The notes: generated from the sequence alone by a model not told the origin. DNA of 5,578 nucleotides from Candidatus Omnitrophota bacterium (GCA_016217585.1 JACRHQ010000017.1:1-5578); one strand, 5' to 3'; shown: positions 1 through 5,578, counted from the first letter of the stretch. Translations and numbers: made by a program.

Positions 1-9
1 AAAAAATAG

Positions 10-48
10 AATTATGATTGATAAACATTATGTTTATCAAGCATAATT
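10..48. repeat. Strong AT-rich palindrome
   Basis: An 18-bp stem with one mismatch (10-27 against 31-48) around a TTA spacer at 28-30. The inner part is perfect: TTGATAAACA at 18-27 and TGTTTATCAA at 31-40. This is long enough for a dimeric regulator operator or a hairpin, though no adjacent gene is visible to assign it to. Confidence 0.7.
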
Positions 49-84
49 ACTAACATCATTGATCACAACCATTATATTTATCAA
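26..84 (+). repeat. Direct repeat of the palindrome half-site
   Basis: CATTATGTTTATCAA at 26-40 recurs as CATTATATTTATCAA at 70-84, 14 of 15 bases alike, 44 bp apart (about four helical turns). Each copy is preceded by TTGAT (18-22 and 59-63), with 3 nt of spacing in the first and 6 nt in the second, so the whole element seems duplicated, the second copy being less symmetrical. Repeated operator or iteron-like sites are possible readings. Confidence 0.5.
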
Positions 85-263
85 CCTAAATGTGTACCAG
101 TACCTAATTTTTGATTTTCCATAGAATCCATCTTAACACATTGGAATATAAATGCAATATAATTGTAATATCACAACTTAACTAATTGTATATACTTATG
201 ATATTAATGTCAAATGATGTAATGTAGAAATTGTATCAATCTTTCTTTCCTTTCATCCGCGCC

Positions 264-286
264 AAATCCCCCGCCCTGGCGGGTTT
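264..286. terminator. Possible weak terminator hairpin after the last gene
   Basis: CCCGC (270-274) and GCGGG (279-283) form a 5-bp GC stem with a 4-nt loop, flanked by AAA (264-266) and TTT (284-286). It begins 8 nt past the MFS stop codon, at the sharp change from moderate to very low G+C. On the minus strand it is followed by GGATTTGG and not by a long U-run, so termination would be weak. It could equally be a short GC palindrome of a dispersed type. Confidence 0.35.
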
Positions 287-291
287 AATGC

Positions 292-1611
292 TCAAGTCTG
301 TGCATTACGCAAGCCGTTGCGGTCGCTGCTTAAGATCGGCCGCAGGCGGATCATGCTGAAGAAAAGGTCCACGCTCTTGACGTGGTCGACGTTGCGGACC
401 TCTTTGAGGATCTGCGGCAGGAACCAGGAGACGCCCAGGCGCAGGCAGGCGGAAATGAAAAAAAGCGAAAGGATCTTGTAGCCGGACAACGGCGGCAGGT
501 ACCGGACAAGCCATCCGCCCAGGAGCGCGCCGCAGGCGAGCGCGGAACCGTTGACGACGTTGAAATACGCGATGCACCGGGTCCTCTTTTGCGGGGAGGC
601 CGCGTCGTAAATAAAATTAGCGGACGACAAGTTAAACCCCGCCCATAAAAATCCGGCGAACATCTCCACGCCGACCAGATAAAAAAGGGATTGATTCACG
701 ATCCAGAAAAGCGGGATCAACCCTAAAAGCCGCGAGGTCAGCTTGATGACCTTCAGGTTCCCGACCTTGTCCGCGTGCTGGCCCCAGCGGGGGATATTCA
801 AATATAAAGCAAGCGGCGCCACCATGGTTACCATCGAATAAACAAGATAGTTGAATTTCAGATCCTTCAGCATAAGCACGGCAAAATACGGCGCGGCGAG
901 GTTGACCGAAAAATTCATCAAGGCGACAAAGATGACGAACTTGGCGAAATTACTCTTCTTAAGCCGCAAAAAGAACTGCAGGAAAGAGAAAACGTCTTCT
1001 TTGTTGTAAGTCAACGGCGGTTCCTGCATCCGCTGGAGGGATAAAAACGACAGCGACCGGGCGAACAACCCCAGCCCGAAAAGGAGGCAAAACCCGTACA
1101 GAAGATTTTTTTGTTCCATGTGGTGCAGGATCAGCCCGCCGGTGATCATGCCCGCGACGCCAAGCAACCCGAGGTTCCGGCTCCGCCACCCAAAATATTC
1201 CCCGCGCCTGCTCTCCCCCACCAGGTCGCAGAGAAAACTCGCCCAGGCCGGCTGGAAGAACGTCCCCGCGGCGACGAACGCCACGGCCAGGGTGATGAAT
1301 ATCCAGTAATGCATCCGCCCCGCGATGGTCAGCGCGACGATGACCGACAAGGCGGCCAGCTGGACGATGATAAAAACGCTGACCATCTTCTTGCGCGACT
1401 TGAACTTCTCCGCGATCTCCGCGCTGAAAAGCTGGATGATCGAAGAAAAAAGGTTGATCGCGCCGTTTAAAATCCCGACGTGGCGCGCCGTGGCTCCCAG
1501 AAAAAGAATAAACGGCGTGAAGAATTCCTGAGTGAAACCCGTCGTCAAAACCCCGAAGGCCCCCTTGTACAGGGATATGTCCAGGCTTTTCTTTTTCGCG
1601 GCGGCGTCCAT
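292..1611 (-). CDS. MFS transporter, substrate unknown
   Basis: Predicted inner-membrane transporter of the major facilitator superfamily, 439 residues, a usual length for a 12-helix member. The protein is a run of long hydrophobic segments with short charged loops. A motif-A-like loop after helix 2 (AEIAEKFKSRKKM, residues 64-76) recurs in the second half (WGQHADKVGNLKVI, 276-289), which reflects the two-fold repeat of the fold. Residues 121-145 (PAWASFLCDL, then RRGEYFGWRSR) and 331-352 (NFIYDA, then KRTRCIAYFN) form a second matching pair of loops typical of this MFS branch. The ATG at 1609-1611 has AAAGGA 4 nt upstream. It starts 1 nt after the stop of the small-subunit gene, so it is very likely co-transcribed and translationally coupled. 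The stop is TGA at 292-294. Neither substrate nor direction can be inferred. Linkage to an electron-transfer complex hints at a shared physiological setting but does not prove it. Confidence 0.88.
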   Translation of the reverse strand: MDAAAKKKSLDISLYKGAFGVLTTGFTQEFFTPFILFLGATARHVGILNGAINLFSSIIQLFSAEIAEKFKSRKKMVSVFIIVQLAALSVIVALTIAGRMHYWIFITLAVAFVAAGTFFQPAWASFLCDLVGESRRGEYFGWRSRNLGLLGVAGMITGGLILHHMEQKNLLYGFCLLFGLGLFARSLSFLSLQRMQEPPLTYNKEDVFSFLQFFLRLKKSNFAKFVIFVALMNFSVNLAAPYFAVLMLKDLKFNYLVYSMVTMVAPLALYLNIPRWGQHADKVGNLKVIKLTSRLLGLIPLFWIVNQSLFYLVGVEMFAGFLWAGFNLSSANFIYDAASPQKRTRCIAYFNVVNGSALACGALLGGWLVRYLPPLSGYKILSLFFISACLRLGVSWFLPQILKEVRNVDHVKSVDLFFSMIRLRPILSSDRNGLRNAQT

Positions 1612-1612
1612 T

Positions 1613-2290
1613 TTATCCTTTATCAGGGCCCAGCTTGTCCAGCAGCCGGAGCAACCCGTCCAGGATCGTTAAAGGATGCGGGGGGCAGCCCGGGATGTAC
1701 AGATCGACAGGGACCAGACCATCGACCCCGTTATGGACTTGCCTCCCCCCCTGAAAAGGGCCGCCGCTGATCGCGCAGGCTCCGACGGCAATGACGATCT
1801 TCGGACGAGGGACCGCCTCCCAGGTCTTCCTTAAAGCCAGCTCCATATTTTTCGTCACCGGGCCCGTGATCATCAGGCCGTCGGCGTGGCGAGGCGAGGC
1901 GACAAACTGGATGCCAAAACGGGACAAATCGAAAACCACATTGCCCATCGCCTGGATTTCCCCCTCACAGCCGTTACAGCCGCCCGCGCAGACTTGTCTC
2001 AATTTCAAGGATCTCCCGAAAATTTTTCTCATCTTGTCATCAAGCGCGGCGGCCAATTTGACCTCATCGCCCTGCAGAATCAAATCCTCTCGCCGGGAAA
2101 CCGCCATCCGGTGGTCCCGGGCATACGTTACCCCCTGGATATCTTCCTGGAACAGCAGTTGCCCCATATCCACCGCTTCCTTGCCCGATACGGGTCTCCC
2201 CCGAAAACGTCTCGGGAAAGAAGGGACTTCTTTGGGATAGGACAATGTCCTGAATCCCTGTTTAAATCGATTGACGATGATCCCCCACAT
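1613..2290 (-). CDS. hyfI: HyfI/NuoB-like small subunit of an Ehr-type complex with degenerate N-terminal ferredoxin domain
   Basis: Peripheral electron-transfer subunit, 225 residues, of the complex I/group 4 hydrogenase family. Residues about 95-222 are the small-subunit domain. The proximal [4Fe-4S] ligands are visible as C105 and C108 (GGCNGCEGE), C172 (VGACAISGG) and C202 (IPGCPPHP). C101 is an extra cysteine where relatives I recall have Asp. Residues 1-70 resemble the HycF/HyfH ferredoxin: a basic start with NRFKQGFRTLSYP, then FRGRP at 29-33, then DMGQLLFQED at 41-50 and RMAVSRREDL at 61-70. In E. coli HycF these correspond to FRGKP, LGHCIFCGRC and ELAVWKKEDF. All ferredoxin cysteines are gone here and the first cluster segment is missing. 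I infer that a ferredoxin-small subunit fusion lost its two extra clusters. The start ATG has AAAGAGG at 2298-2304, 7 nt upstream. The symbol names the nearest family, not a proven hydrogenase. Confidence 0.88.
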   Translation of the reverse strand: MWGIIVNRFKQGFRTLSYPKEVPSFPRRFRGRPVSGKEAVDMGQLLFQEDIQGVTYARDHRMAVSRREDLILQGDEVKLAAALDDKMRKIFGRSLKLRQVCAGGCNGCEGEIQAMGNVVFDLSRFGIQFVASPRHADGLMITGPVTKNMELALRKTWEAVPRPKIVIAVGACAISGGPFQGGRQVHNGVDGLVPVDLYIPGCPPHPLTILDGLLRLLDKLGPDKG

Positions 2291-2297
2291 TGGTAAA

Positions 2298-2304
2298 CCT
2301 CTTT
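2298..2304 (-). promoter_or_regulatory. Ribosome binding site of the small-subunit gene
   Basis: On the minus strand this reads AAAGAGG, 7 nt before the ATG at 2288-2290. It supports that start over any internal one, and the N-terminal HycF-like residues begin right there. It lies just after the ATCCGG repeat block, so a fresh ribosome entry is likely here, unlike at the 1-nt junctions elsewhere in the cluster. Confidence 0.7.
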
Positions 2305-2311
2305 AAAGGTG

Positions 2312-2397
2312 ATCCGGCAATCCGGTTATCCGTGACTAGAATATCCGGATACCCGGATATCCGGTTTTCCTAGTCCCGGATTTCCAGATCCCCGGAT
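2312..2397. repeat. Intergenic block of eight ATCCGG/CCGGAT words
   Basis: The spacer between the large- and small-subunit genes contains ATCCGG at 2312, 2320, 2343 and 2359 and its reverse complement CCGGAT at 2345, 2353, 2376 and 2392, that is eight hexamers in 86 bp. The copies are irregularly spaced and often sit in longer near-matches such as TATCCGGATA. This is not coding sequence. It would be transcribed within the operon mRNA. It may be a member of a dispersed intergenic repeat family, a product of local duplication, or an mRNA processing or stability element; the window alone cannot decide. Confidence 0.75.
2334..2375. repeat. Symmetrical imperfect inverted repeat (hairpin) in the operon spacer
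   Basis: The arms are GACTAG (2334-2339) and CTAGTC (2370-2375), exact complements. Inside them, after 5 nt on each side, are CCGGAT (2345-2350) and ATCCGG (2359-2364), also exact complements, closing an 8-nt loop. The two 6-bp stems with an equal 5x5 internal loop make a well-formed stem-loop on either strand. No U-run follows on the minus strand, so it is not a clear terminator. A role as an RNA processing or stability signal between two operon genes is inference. Confidence 0.65.
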
Positions 2398-2425
2398 TCC
2401 CTGCCTTTCGTGCTTCGAATTTACG

Positions 2426-3973
2426 TTAAAGATCATGCCCGGCGTAAGACAGATTAAAACTCTTGTTGCACAGCGGGAAATCGGAAATCTGGCCGCCGCG
2501 CGCCGCCATGGAAAGACCCGTCCAATTATGGAACGAAGGGTCTTTAACTTTGTAACGCGCGATTCGGGAATTTGAGTCCGTCATCGCCACGTGAACGACC
2601 TCCCCCCGCCACCCCTCGACCATGGCCAACGCCATGTGGCCCGGTTTCAATGCCGGTATCTTCACGCACAGATCTCCTTCCGGGATCCGGTCCAGAATAT
2701 CCAGAAGAAATTCCAGAGACCGCTGCGACTCAAGCCAGCGGACCAGCGCCCGGGCGTAGACATCCCCCGACGGCACGGTGGAAATCGGGATATGATGGAA
2801 ACGGTACATCCCGGAAGCGTAATCCGCGCGCACATCGACTCCGACCCCCGACGCGCGGGCCGCCGGGCCGACGAGCCCCAGTTCCCTGGCCGACAGATTT
2901 GAAACTATCCCTGTCCCTTCCAGCCTGGAAAGAACAGAAGAAGTATTGAAAAAAAGGCCGGAGATTTCCTTGAGGTCTTTGCGGGCGGTCCAAAGACGCC
3001 CCCGAAAATCCTCCGCCATTTTCTGGTCCAGGTCAAATAAACCACCGCCGGGACGGCACAAACTTCTTCCGTAACGGCTGCCGCTCAACTCCATCAATAA
3101 ATTCAGGAATTCTCCCCGGAGCCTGCCGAAATACGCCGCCGCCGGCGCGAACCCGATGTCCGTACTCAACGCGCCGAAGTCTCCCACGTGGTTGGAAAGC
3201 CTCTCGAGCTCGAGCGCGGCGGCCCGGATGGCCTGCGCCCGCGGCGATACTTCGCAATCACTTAACGATTCCATGATATGGCAATACGCCGTCGCGTGAG
3301 CGATCACGGTGTCGCCGGCAATGGATTCCGCCAAAAGGACAGCTCTCTCGACGGAGACCTCTTCCATCATTTTTTCAATGCCGCGGTGCTGGTACCCCAG
3401 CTGGATTTCCAAATGCAAGACCTCTTCACCATGACACTGAAAGCGGAAATGTCCCGGCTCGATGATCCCGGCATGGACGGGCCCGACGGCAACTTCGTGG
3501 ACTTCCTCTCCCTCCACGCGATAAAAAGGATAAACTCCAGGGACGGGCATTGAGGCCACCTCCGGCCACAGGTCCGGGACATCACGATAGTTCCGGTGAT
3601 ACCGCACCGGCTTGAGCCAGGGATGCCCGACAGGCACAACGGCAAACTGCTCCGCGATCTCCCGCTCAAACAGATGCGCCTGGGGAAGCTCGGGCGTTAA
3701 TGATTGAAAAGATGCTTTTTGGGGCGGTATTCTCATCGCGCAAACCAACAGCTTGCCTTCTTGATCCCTGCCTAAAATTGCAAAAATCCTGATATTTCCA
3801 TTATCTTCCGGGCAGGCCCCGCCGCCGGCGGGGCAGGCGAACAGATTAACGAGCCGGGCGCCTTGAGAACATCCTTCCAGGATTTCCCGGCGGAACAGCC
3901 CTTCGTCCAGGACGGGGACGCCGTCCAATTTCCAGCTTTGTCCATTACGCACGCAAAATTCTTGCGGGTCCAT
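2426..3973 (-). CDS. hyfG: NuoC-NuoD fusion / HyfG-like large subunit lacking the NiFe-binding cysteines (Ehr type)
   Basis: Catalytic-subunit homologue, 515 residues, peripheral on the membrane and partner of the small subunit. Residues about 1-125 are a NuoC-like domain ending in the signature HLFEREIAEQF (100-110) and VGHPWLKP (115-122). Residues about 150-515 are the NuoD/hydrogenase large-subunit domain, with GPVHAG at 164-169 and EIQLGYQHRGIEK at 189-201. Both NiFe motifs are lost. Where hydrogenases read ERICGIC plus a following His, this reads ESIAGDT with H226 kept (A219 and T222 in place of Cys). At the C-terminus, DPCxxCTxR is replaced by NLSYAGHDL (S509 and G512 in place of Cys). 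H2 chemistry at a NiFe site is therefore not expected. The protein ends at residue 515 with no cleavable tail. The ATG has GAAAGGA 7 nt upstream and starts 1 nt after the HyfF-like stop. A short GC-rich insertion lies at residues 46-55. Confidence 0.9.
   Translation of the reverse strand: MDPQEFCVRNGQSWKLDGVPVLDEGLFRREILEGCSQGARLVNLFACPAGGGACPEDNGNIRIFAILGRDQEGKLLVCAMRIPPQKASFQSLTPELPQAHLFEREIAEQFAVVPVGHPWLKPVRYHRNYRDVPDLWPEVASMPVPGVYPFYRVEGEEVHEVAVGPVHAGIIEPGHFRFQCHGEEVLHLEIQLGYQHRGIEKMMEEVSVERAVLLAESIAGDTVIAHATAYCHIMESLSDCEVSPRAQAIRAAALELERLSNHVGDFGALSTDIGFAPAAAYFGRLRGEFLNLLMELSGSRYGRSLCRPGGGLFDLDQKMAEDFRGRLWTARKDLKEISGLFFNTSSVLSRLEGTGIVSNLSARELGLVGPAARASGVGVDVRADYASGMYRFHHIPISTVPSGDVYARALVRWLESQRSLEFLLDILDRIPEGDLCVKIPALKPGHMALAMVEGWRGEVVHVAMTDSNSRIARYKVKDPSFHNWTGLSMAARGGQISDFPLCNKSFNLSYAGHDL
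3810..3838 (-). repeat. In-frame GC palindrome bounded by 8-bp direct repeats inside the large-subunit gene
   Basis: GGGCAGGC occurs at 3810-3817 and again at 3831-3838, a 21-bp period equal to exactly seven codons. Between and overlapping them is an inverted repeat, GCCCCGCC (3816-3823) and GGCGGGGC (3827-3834), with a 3-nt loop. In the protein this gives ACP (46-48), AGGG, then ACP again (53-55), in a loop of the NuoC-like domain. Removing one period would leave the reading frame intact. It could be a small inserted palindromic element or slippage expansion. Confidence 0.65.
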
Positions 3974-3974
3974 C

Positions 3975-5399
3975 TTATTGTCCTTTCAAAAGCGCGCTGG
4001 CTTCGTCGAGCAAATCGTAAAAAGGCCCGGGCACAAAGACCCCGGAGAAAAACAGGACAACCAGCAAAATGACCAGCGGCGCGATCATAAAAAAATTTTC
4101 TTTTTTGGTTGAGGCGGGGGCGTCCTGCGGCGGCCGGCCTAACGCCATCCTCAAAATGATCCCCGAATAACCAAAAAAGATCACCGATAAAGACAGGAAA
4201 TAAAAAAATACAATCCAGTAATGTTGAGTGATGACCGCTTCCTTCAGGATCAAAAGCTCGCTATAAAAAATCCCGAAAGGCGGGAACCCGATGATCACGA
4301 TAAAGCCCAGGACCAAAAATATCCCGGTCACGGGGATCCTGTGGATGACCCCCTGGATATTCCCGACTTTCTTGCTCCGGAAACTTTGATAAAGGTTCCC
4401 CGACACCAGAAAGATCAGCCCCTTGGCCAAAGCGTTATTGACCGCGTGGAAAAGGCTTGCCCAGACGGCCCCCCCTCCCAGGCCTATCCCCAGGGCCAGG
4501 ATCCCCATATGCTCGACGCTCGAATAGCCCAGCAGCCGGTTAAAATCTTTCTGCCCCATGATGAAGACCGCGGCGATCCCCAAAGACAAAATCCCCAGAA
4601 GGATGAATATCGGGGAGACAAACTCCTGCAGGCGCGCGTGAAAACAGATCTGGGCGACCCTGCAAACAGCCAGGAAAGCGCAGGCCGTGACGGCCCCGGA
4701 CATCAGCGCCCCCACGGGGGCCGGCGCCTCGCCGTAGGCGTCGGGTTTCCAGGTGTGCATCGGGGCCAGACCCATCTTCGTCCCATACCCCACGAGGAGA
4801 AAAATGACGCTCAACTTCAGCCACGACGGTGAAAGGAGCGCCGCGTTGTTGAGGAGATCCGCCAGAAATATGGTCTTGACCGGCGTCGCCGATATGGCCA
4901 GAAAAAGCGTGCCCAAAAGCCCCAGGGCGATCCCCAAAGACGAGATCAACAGATATTTCCACGTGGCTTCGATGCCCCGGGGTTTGCGGTAATAATTGAT
5001 CAGCGGGGCGCTCAATAACGTCGTCGAGGCGATGGCGATCCATAATAACCCCATATGCCGGCTCATGGTGACCAGGGTCATGGACGAAAGAAGGCACAAC
5101 AGGCACCCAAGAAAGATCCCGTTGGAACGCCGCCTCTTTTCTTTCAAATAACCGACGAGATAGATCGCGATGACAAAAAACAAGACGCTGACCAGGCTGA
5201 GGACCAGCTGGCTTAAGGCATCAAATCCCAAAAAAGGATTGAACTGGACATCGCGCGGCCCCTGCCAGAACCCGATCGTTACGGACAGATGGACGGCGCT
5301 CGTCAAAAAAAGGATTATCTTCCTCAACCGGTCTTGCCGTAAAAGAAAAACGACCGCCGCCATCAAGACCGGGAACCCCGTCAATAAAAACAATTCCAT
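3975..5399 (-). CDS. hyfF: HyfF-like antiporter-type membrane subunit (NuoL/M/N, proton_antipo_M family)
   Basis: Polytopic inner-membrane subunit, 474 residues (E. coli HyfF is somewhat longer), of the family that forms proton or ion channels in complex I and group 4 hydrogenases. The hydrophobic profile suggests about 13-14 helices. Family marks are ATWKYLLISSLGIALGLLG (145-163), GYGTKMGLAPMHTWKPDA (204-221) followed by EAPAPVGALMSG, RLLGYSSVEHMGI (288-300), FHAVNNALAKGLIFLVSGN (317-335) and GFPPFGIFYSE (371-381). The helix-7 lysine K208, K326 and E381 are present. Two polar positions differ from E. coli HyfF: WAAIEATTL is WIAIASTTL here, so the Glu is A124, and LNHSLAK is VNNALAK, so the His is N322. 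Proton pumping may thus be altered. The ATG lies 4 nt after the HyfE-like stop, with GAGGGA (5408-5413) 8 nt upstream inside that gene's last codons. Confidence 0.9.
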   Translation of the reverse strand: MELFLLTGFPVLMAAVVFLLRQDRLRKIILFLTSAVHLSVTIGFWQGPRDVQFNPFLGFDALSQLVLSLVSVLFFVIAIYLVGYLKEKRRRSNGIFLGCLLCLLSSMTLVTMSRHMGLLWIAIASTTLLSAPLINYYRKPRGIEATWKYLLISSLGIALGLLGTLFLAISATPVKTIFLADLLNNAALLSPSWLKLSVIFLLVGYGTKMGLAPMHTWKPDAYGEAPAPVGALMSGAVTACAFLAVCRVAQICFHARLQEFVSPIFILLGILSLGIAAVFIMGQKDFNRLLGYSSVEHMGILALGIGLGGGAVWASLFHAVNNALAKGLIFLVSGNLYQSFRSKKVGNIQGVIHRIPVTGIFLVLGFIVIIGFPPFGIFYSELLILKEAVITQHYWIVFFYFLSLSVIFFGYSGIILRMALGRPPQDAPASTKKENFFMIAPLVILLVVLFFSGVFVPGPFYDLLDEASALLKGQ

Positions 5400-5403
5400 A
5401 AAT

Positions 5404-5578
5404 TTAATCCCTCAAGTTCGTCAGATTGATCGTGCTCGCGCTGCCGAATTCCTGGTTGATATGATTGATGACGATCCCCATGATCAAAACACCCACAAAG
5501 ATGTCCAGGAGGATCCCCATCTCCACCAACAGCGGGGTTTTCTCCAGCAGCAAAAGGGCGAAGAGGAAAATACCGTTT
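5404..5578 (-). CDS. hyfE: HyfE-like membrane subunit, C-terminal part only
   Basis: Only the last 57 codons are in the window; the start lies beyond the right edge. The frame begins at base 5577 and ends with TAA at 5404-5406. The visible protein has a hydrophobic helix (NGIFLFALLLL), then EKTPLLVEMGILLDIFVGVLI, a charged-flanked membrane segment, then the soluble tail NHINQEFGSASTINLTNLRD. The PLLVE, LLD and N(H/R)IN-EF pattern followed by a TNL tail is characteristic of HyfE-type subunits, which are related to NuoK/MrpC proteins and sit in the membrane arm. It directly precedes the HyfF-like gene, the same order as in hyf clusters (E then F then G). HyfB- and HyfC-like genes are expected upstream. 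This shadow is short but the pattern and context agree. Confidence 0.8.
   Translation of the reverse strand, partial: NGIFLFALLLLEKTPLLVEMGILLDIFVGVLIMGIVINHINQEFGSASTINLTNLRD

Larger units (their letters stand above)
1..250. other. AT-rich gene-free stretch
   Basis: Bases 1-240 are about 23% G+C by hand count, far below the coding region that follows. No open reading frame of useful length with a ribosome binding site is seen; the longest start-to-stop run I noticed, at 14-46, is ten codons inside a palindrome. The stretch contains the inverted and direct repeats listed separately. It lies downstream of the operon, so it may also carry the control region of a gene beyond the left edge. Confidence 0.6.

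Noticed and set aside
14..46. Ten-codon open frame on the plus strand (MIDKHYVYQA)
   Set aside because: Too short, no ribosome binding site, and its sequence is fully explained by the palindrome.
58..66. Possible DnaA-box-like sites in the AT-rich stretch, suggesting an origin
   Set aside because: The nearest words (TTGATCACA, TTTATCAAC) differ from the TTWTNCACA consensus at key positions and no cluster of boxes is present.
133..163. TTAACA and TATAAT spaced 19 bp, promoter-like on the plus strand
   Set aside because: Such matches are expected by chance in sequence of about 23% G+C, the spacing is long, and no plus-strand gene follows.
1791..2296. Overlapping plus-strand frames (149 and 136 codons) opposite the small subunit
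   Set aside because: No start signals or recognisable motifs; the minus-strand frame carries the cluster-binding cysteines in family context.
2426..3973. Annotation as an active formate hydrogenlyase or hydrogenase-4 large subunit
   Set aside because: Overall similarity would suggest it, but all four NiFe ligands are absent, so hydrogenase activity is not supported.
4221..4832. 203-codon open frame on the plus strand
   Set aside because: Lies antisense to the well-supported HyfF-like gene, has a low-complexity D/P/Q/R-rich translation without family features, and arises from the codon bias of the opposite strand.
4540..5106. 188-codon minus-strand frame inside the HyfF-like gene
   Set aside because: Out-of-frame shadow rich in H/R/G/D with no membrane or domain pattern; the overlapping frame has clear family motifs.

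Overview
This window holds one leftward-reading (minus strand) gene cluster of bacterial type. Four genes encode membrane and peripheral subunits related to complex I and to group 4 [NiFe] hydrogenases (the Hyf/Hyc family). They are followed by a major facilitator superfamily (MFS) transporter. In transcription order, right to left, the genes are: the C-terminal end of a HyfE-like membrane subunit (cut by the window edge), a HyfF-like antiporter-type subunit, a fused NuoC+NuoD/HyfG-like large subunit, a HyfI/NuoB-like small subunit carrying a cysteine-less remnant of a ferredoxin domain, and the MFS protein. Gaps are 4, 1, 135 and 1 nt, so this reads as one operon. The hyfB- and hyfC-type genes would be expected just beyond the right edge.

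The large subunit lacks all four cysteines that hold the NiFe centre in true hydrogenases. This places the complex with the energy-converting-hydrogenase-related (Ehr) complexes, not with working hydrogenases. The losses go further. The small subunit appears to derive from a ferredoxin/small-subunit fusion in which the first cluster motif is deleted and the second has no cysteine left. The HyfF-like subunit has Ala where E. coli HyfF has the membrane Glu of the WxxIEATTL segment. Only the proximal [4Fe-4S] cluster site is intact. I infer a membrane complex that kept the architecture but has an altered redox path and possibly altered proton coupling. Its reaction cannot be told from the sequence.

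Layout: 1-about 250 is a very AT-rich (about 23% G+C by hand count), gene-free stretch with a strong palindrome and a partial second copy. About 264-286 is a small GC hairpin after the last gene. 292-1611 is the MFS transporter. 1613-2290 is the small subunit. 2291-2425 is an intergenic spacer packed with ATCCGG/CCGGAT words and a symmetrical hairpin. 2426-3973 is the large subunit, with a 21-bp in-frame GC palindrome insertion in its NuoC-like part. 3975-5399 is the HyfF-like subunit. 5404-5578 is the partial HyfE-like subunit. No gene on the plus strand is supported, and I see no RNA gene or CRISPR array.

The organism is a bacterium of moderate G+C. The style of the proteins and the GC-palindrome elements would fit an uncultivated lineage such as Omnitrophota or Elusimicrobiota, but this is a guess from general familiarity and not a demonstrated placement.
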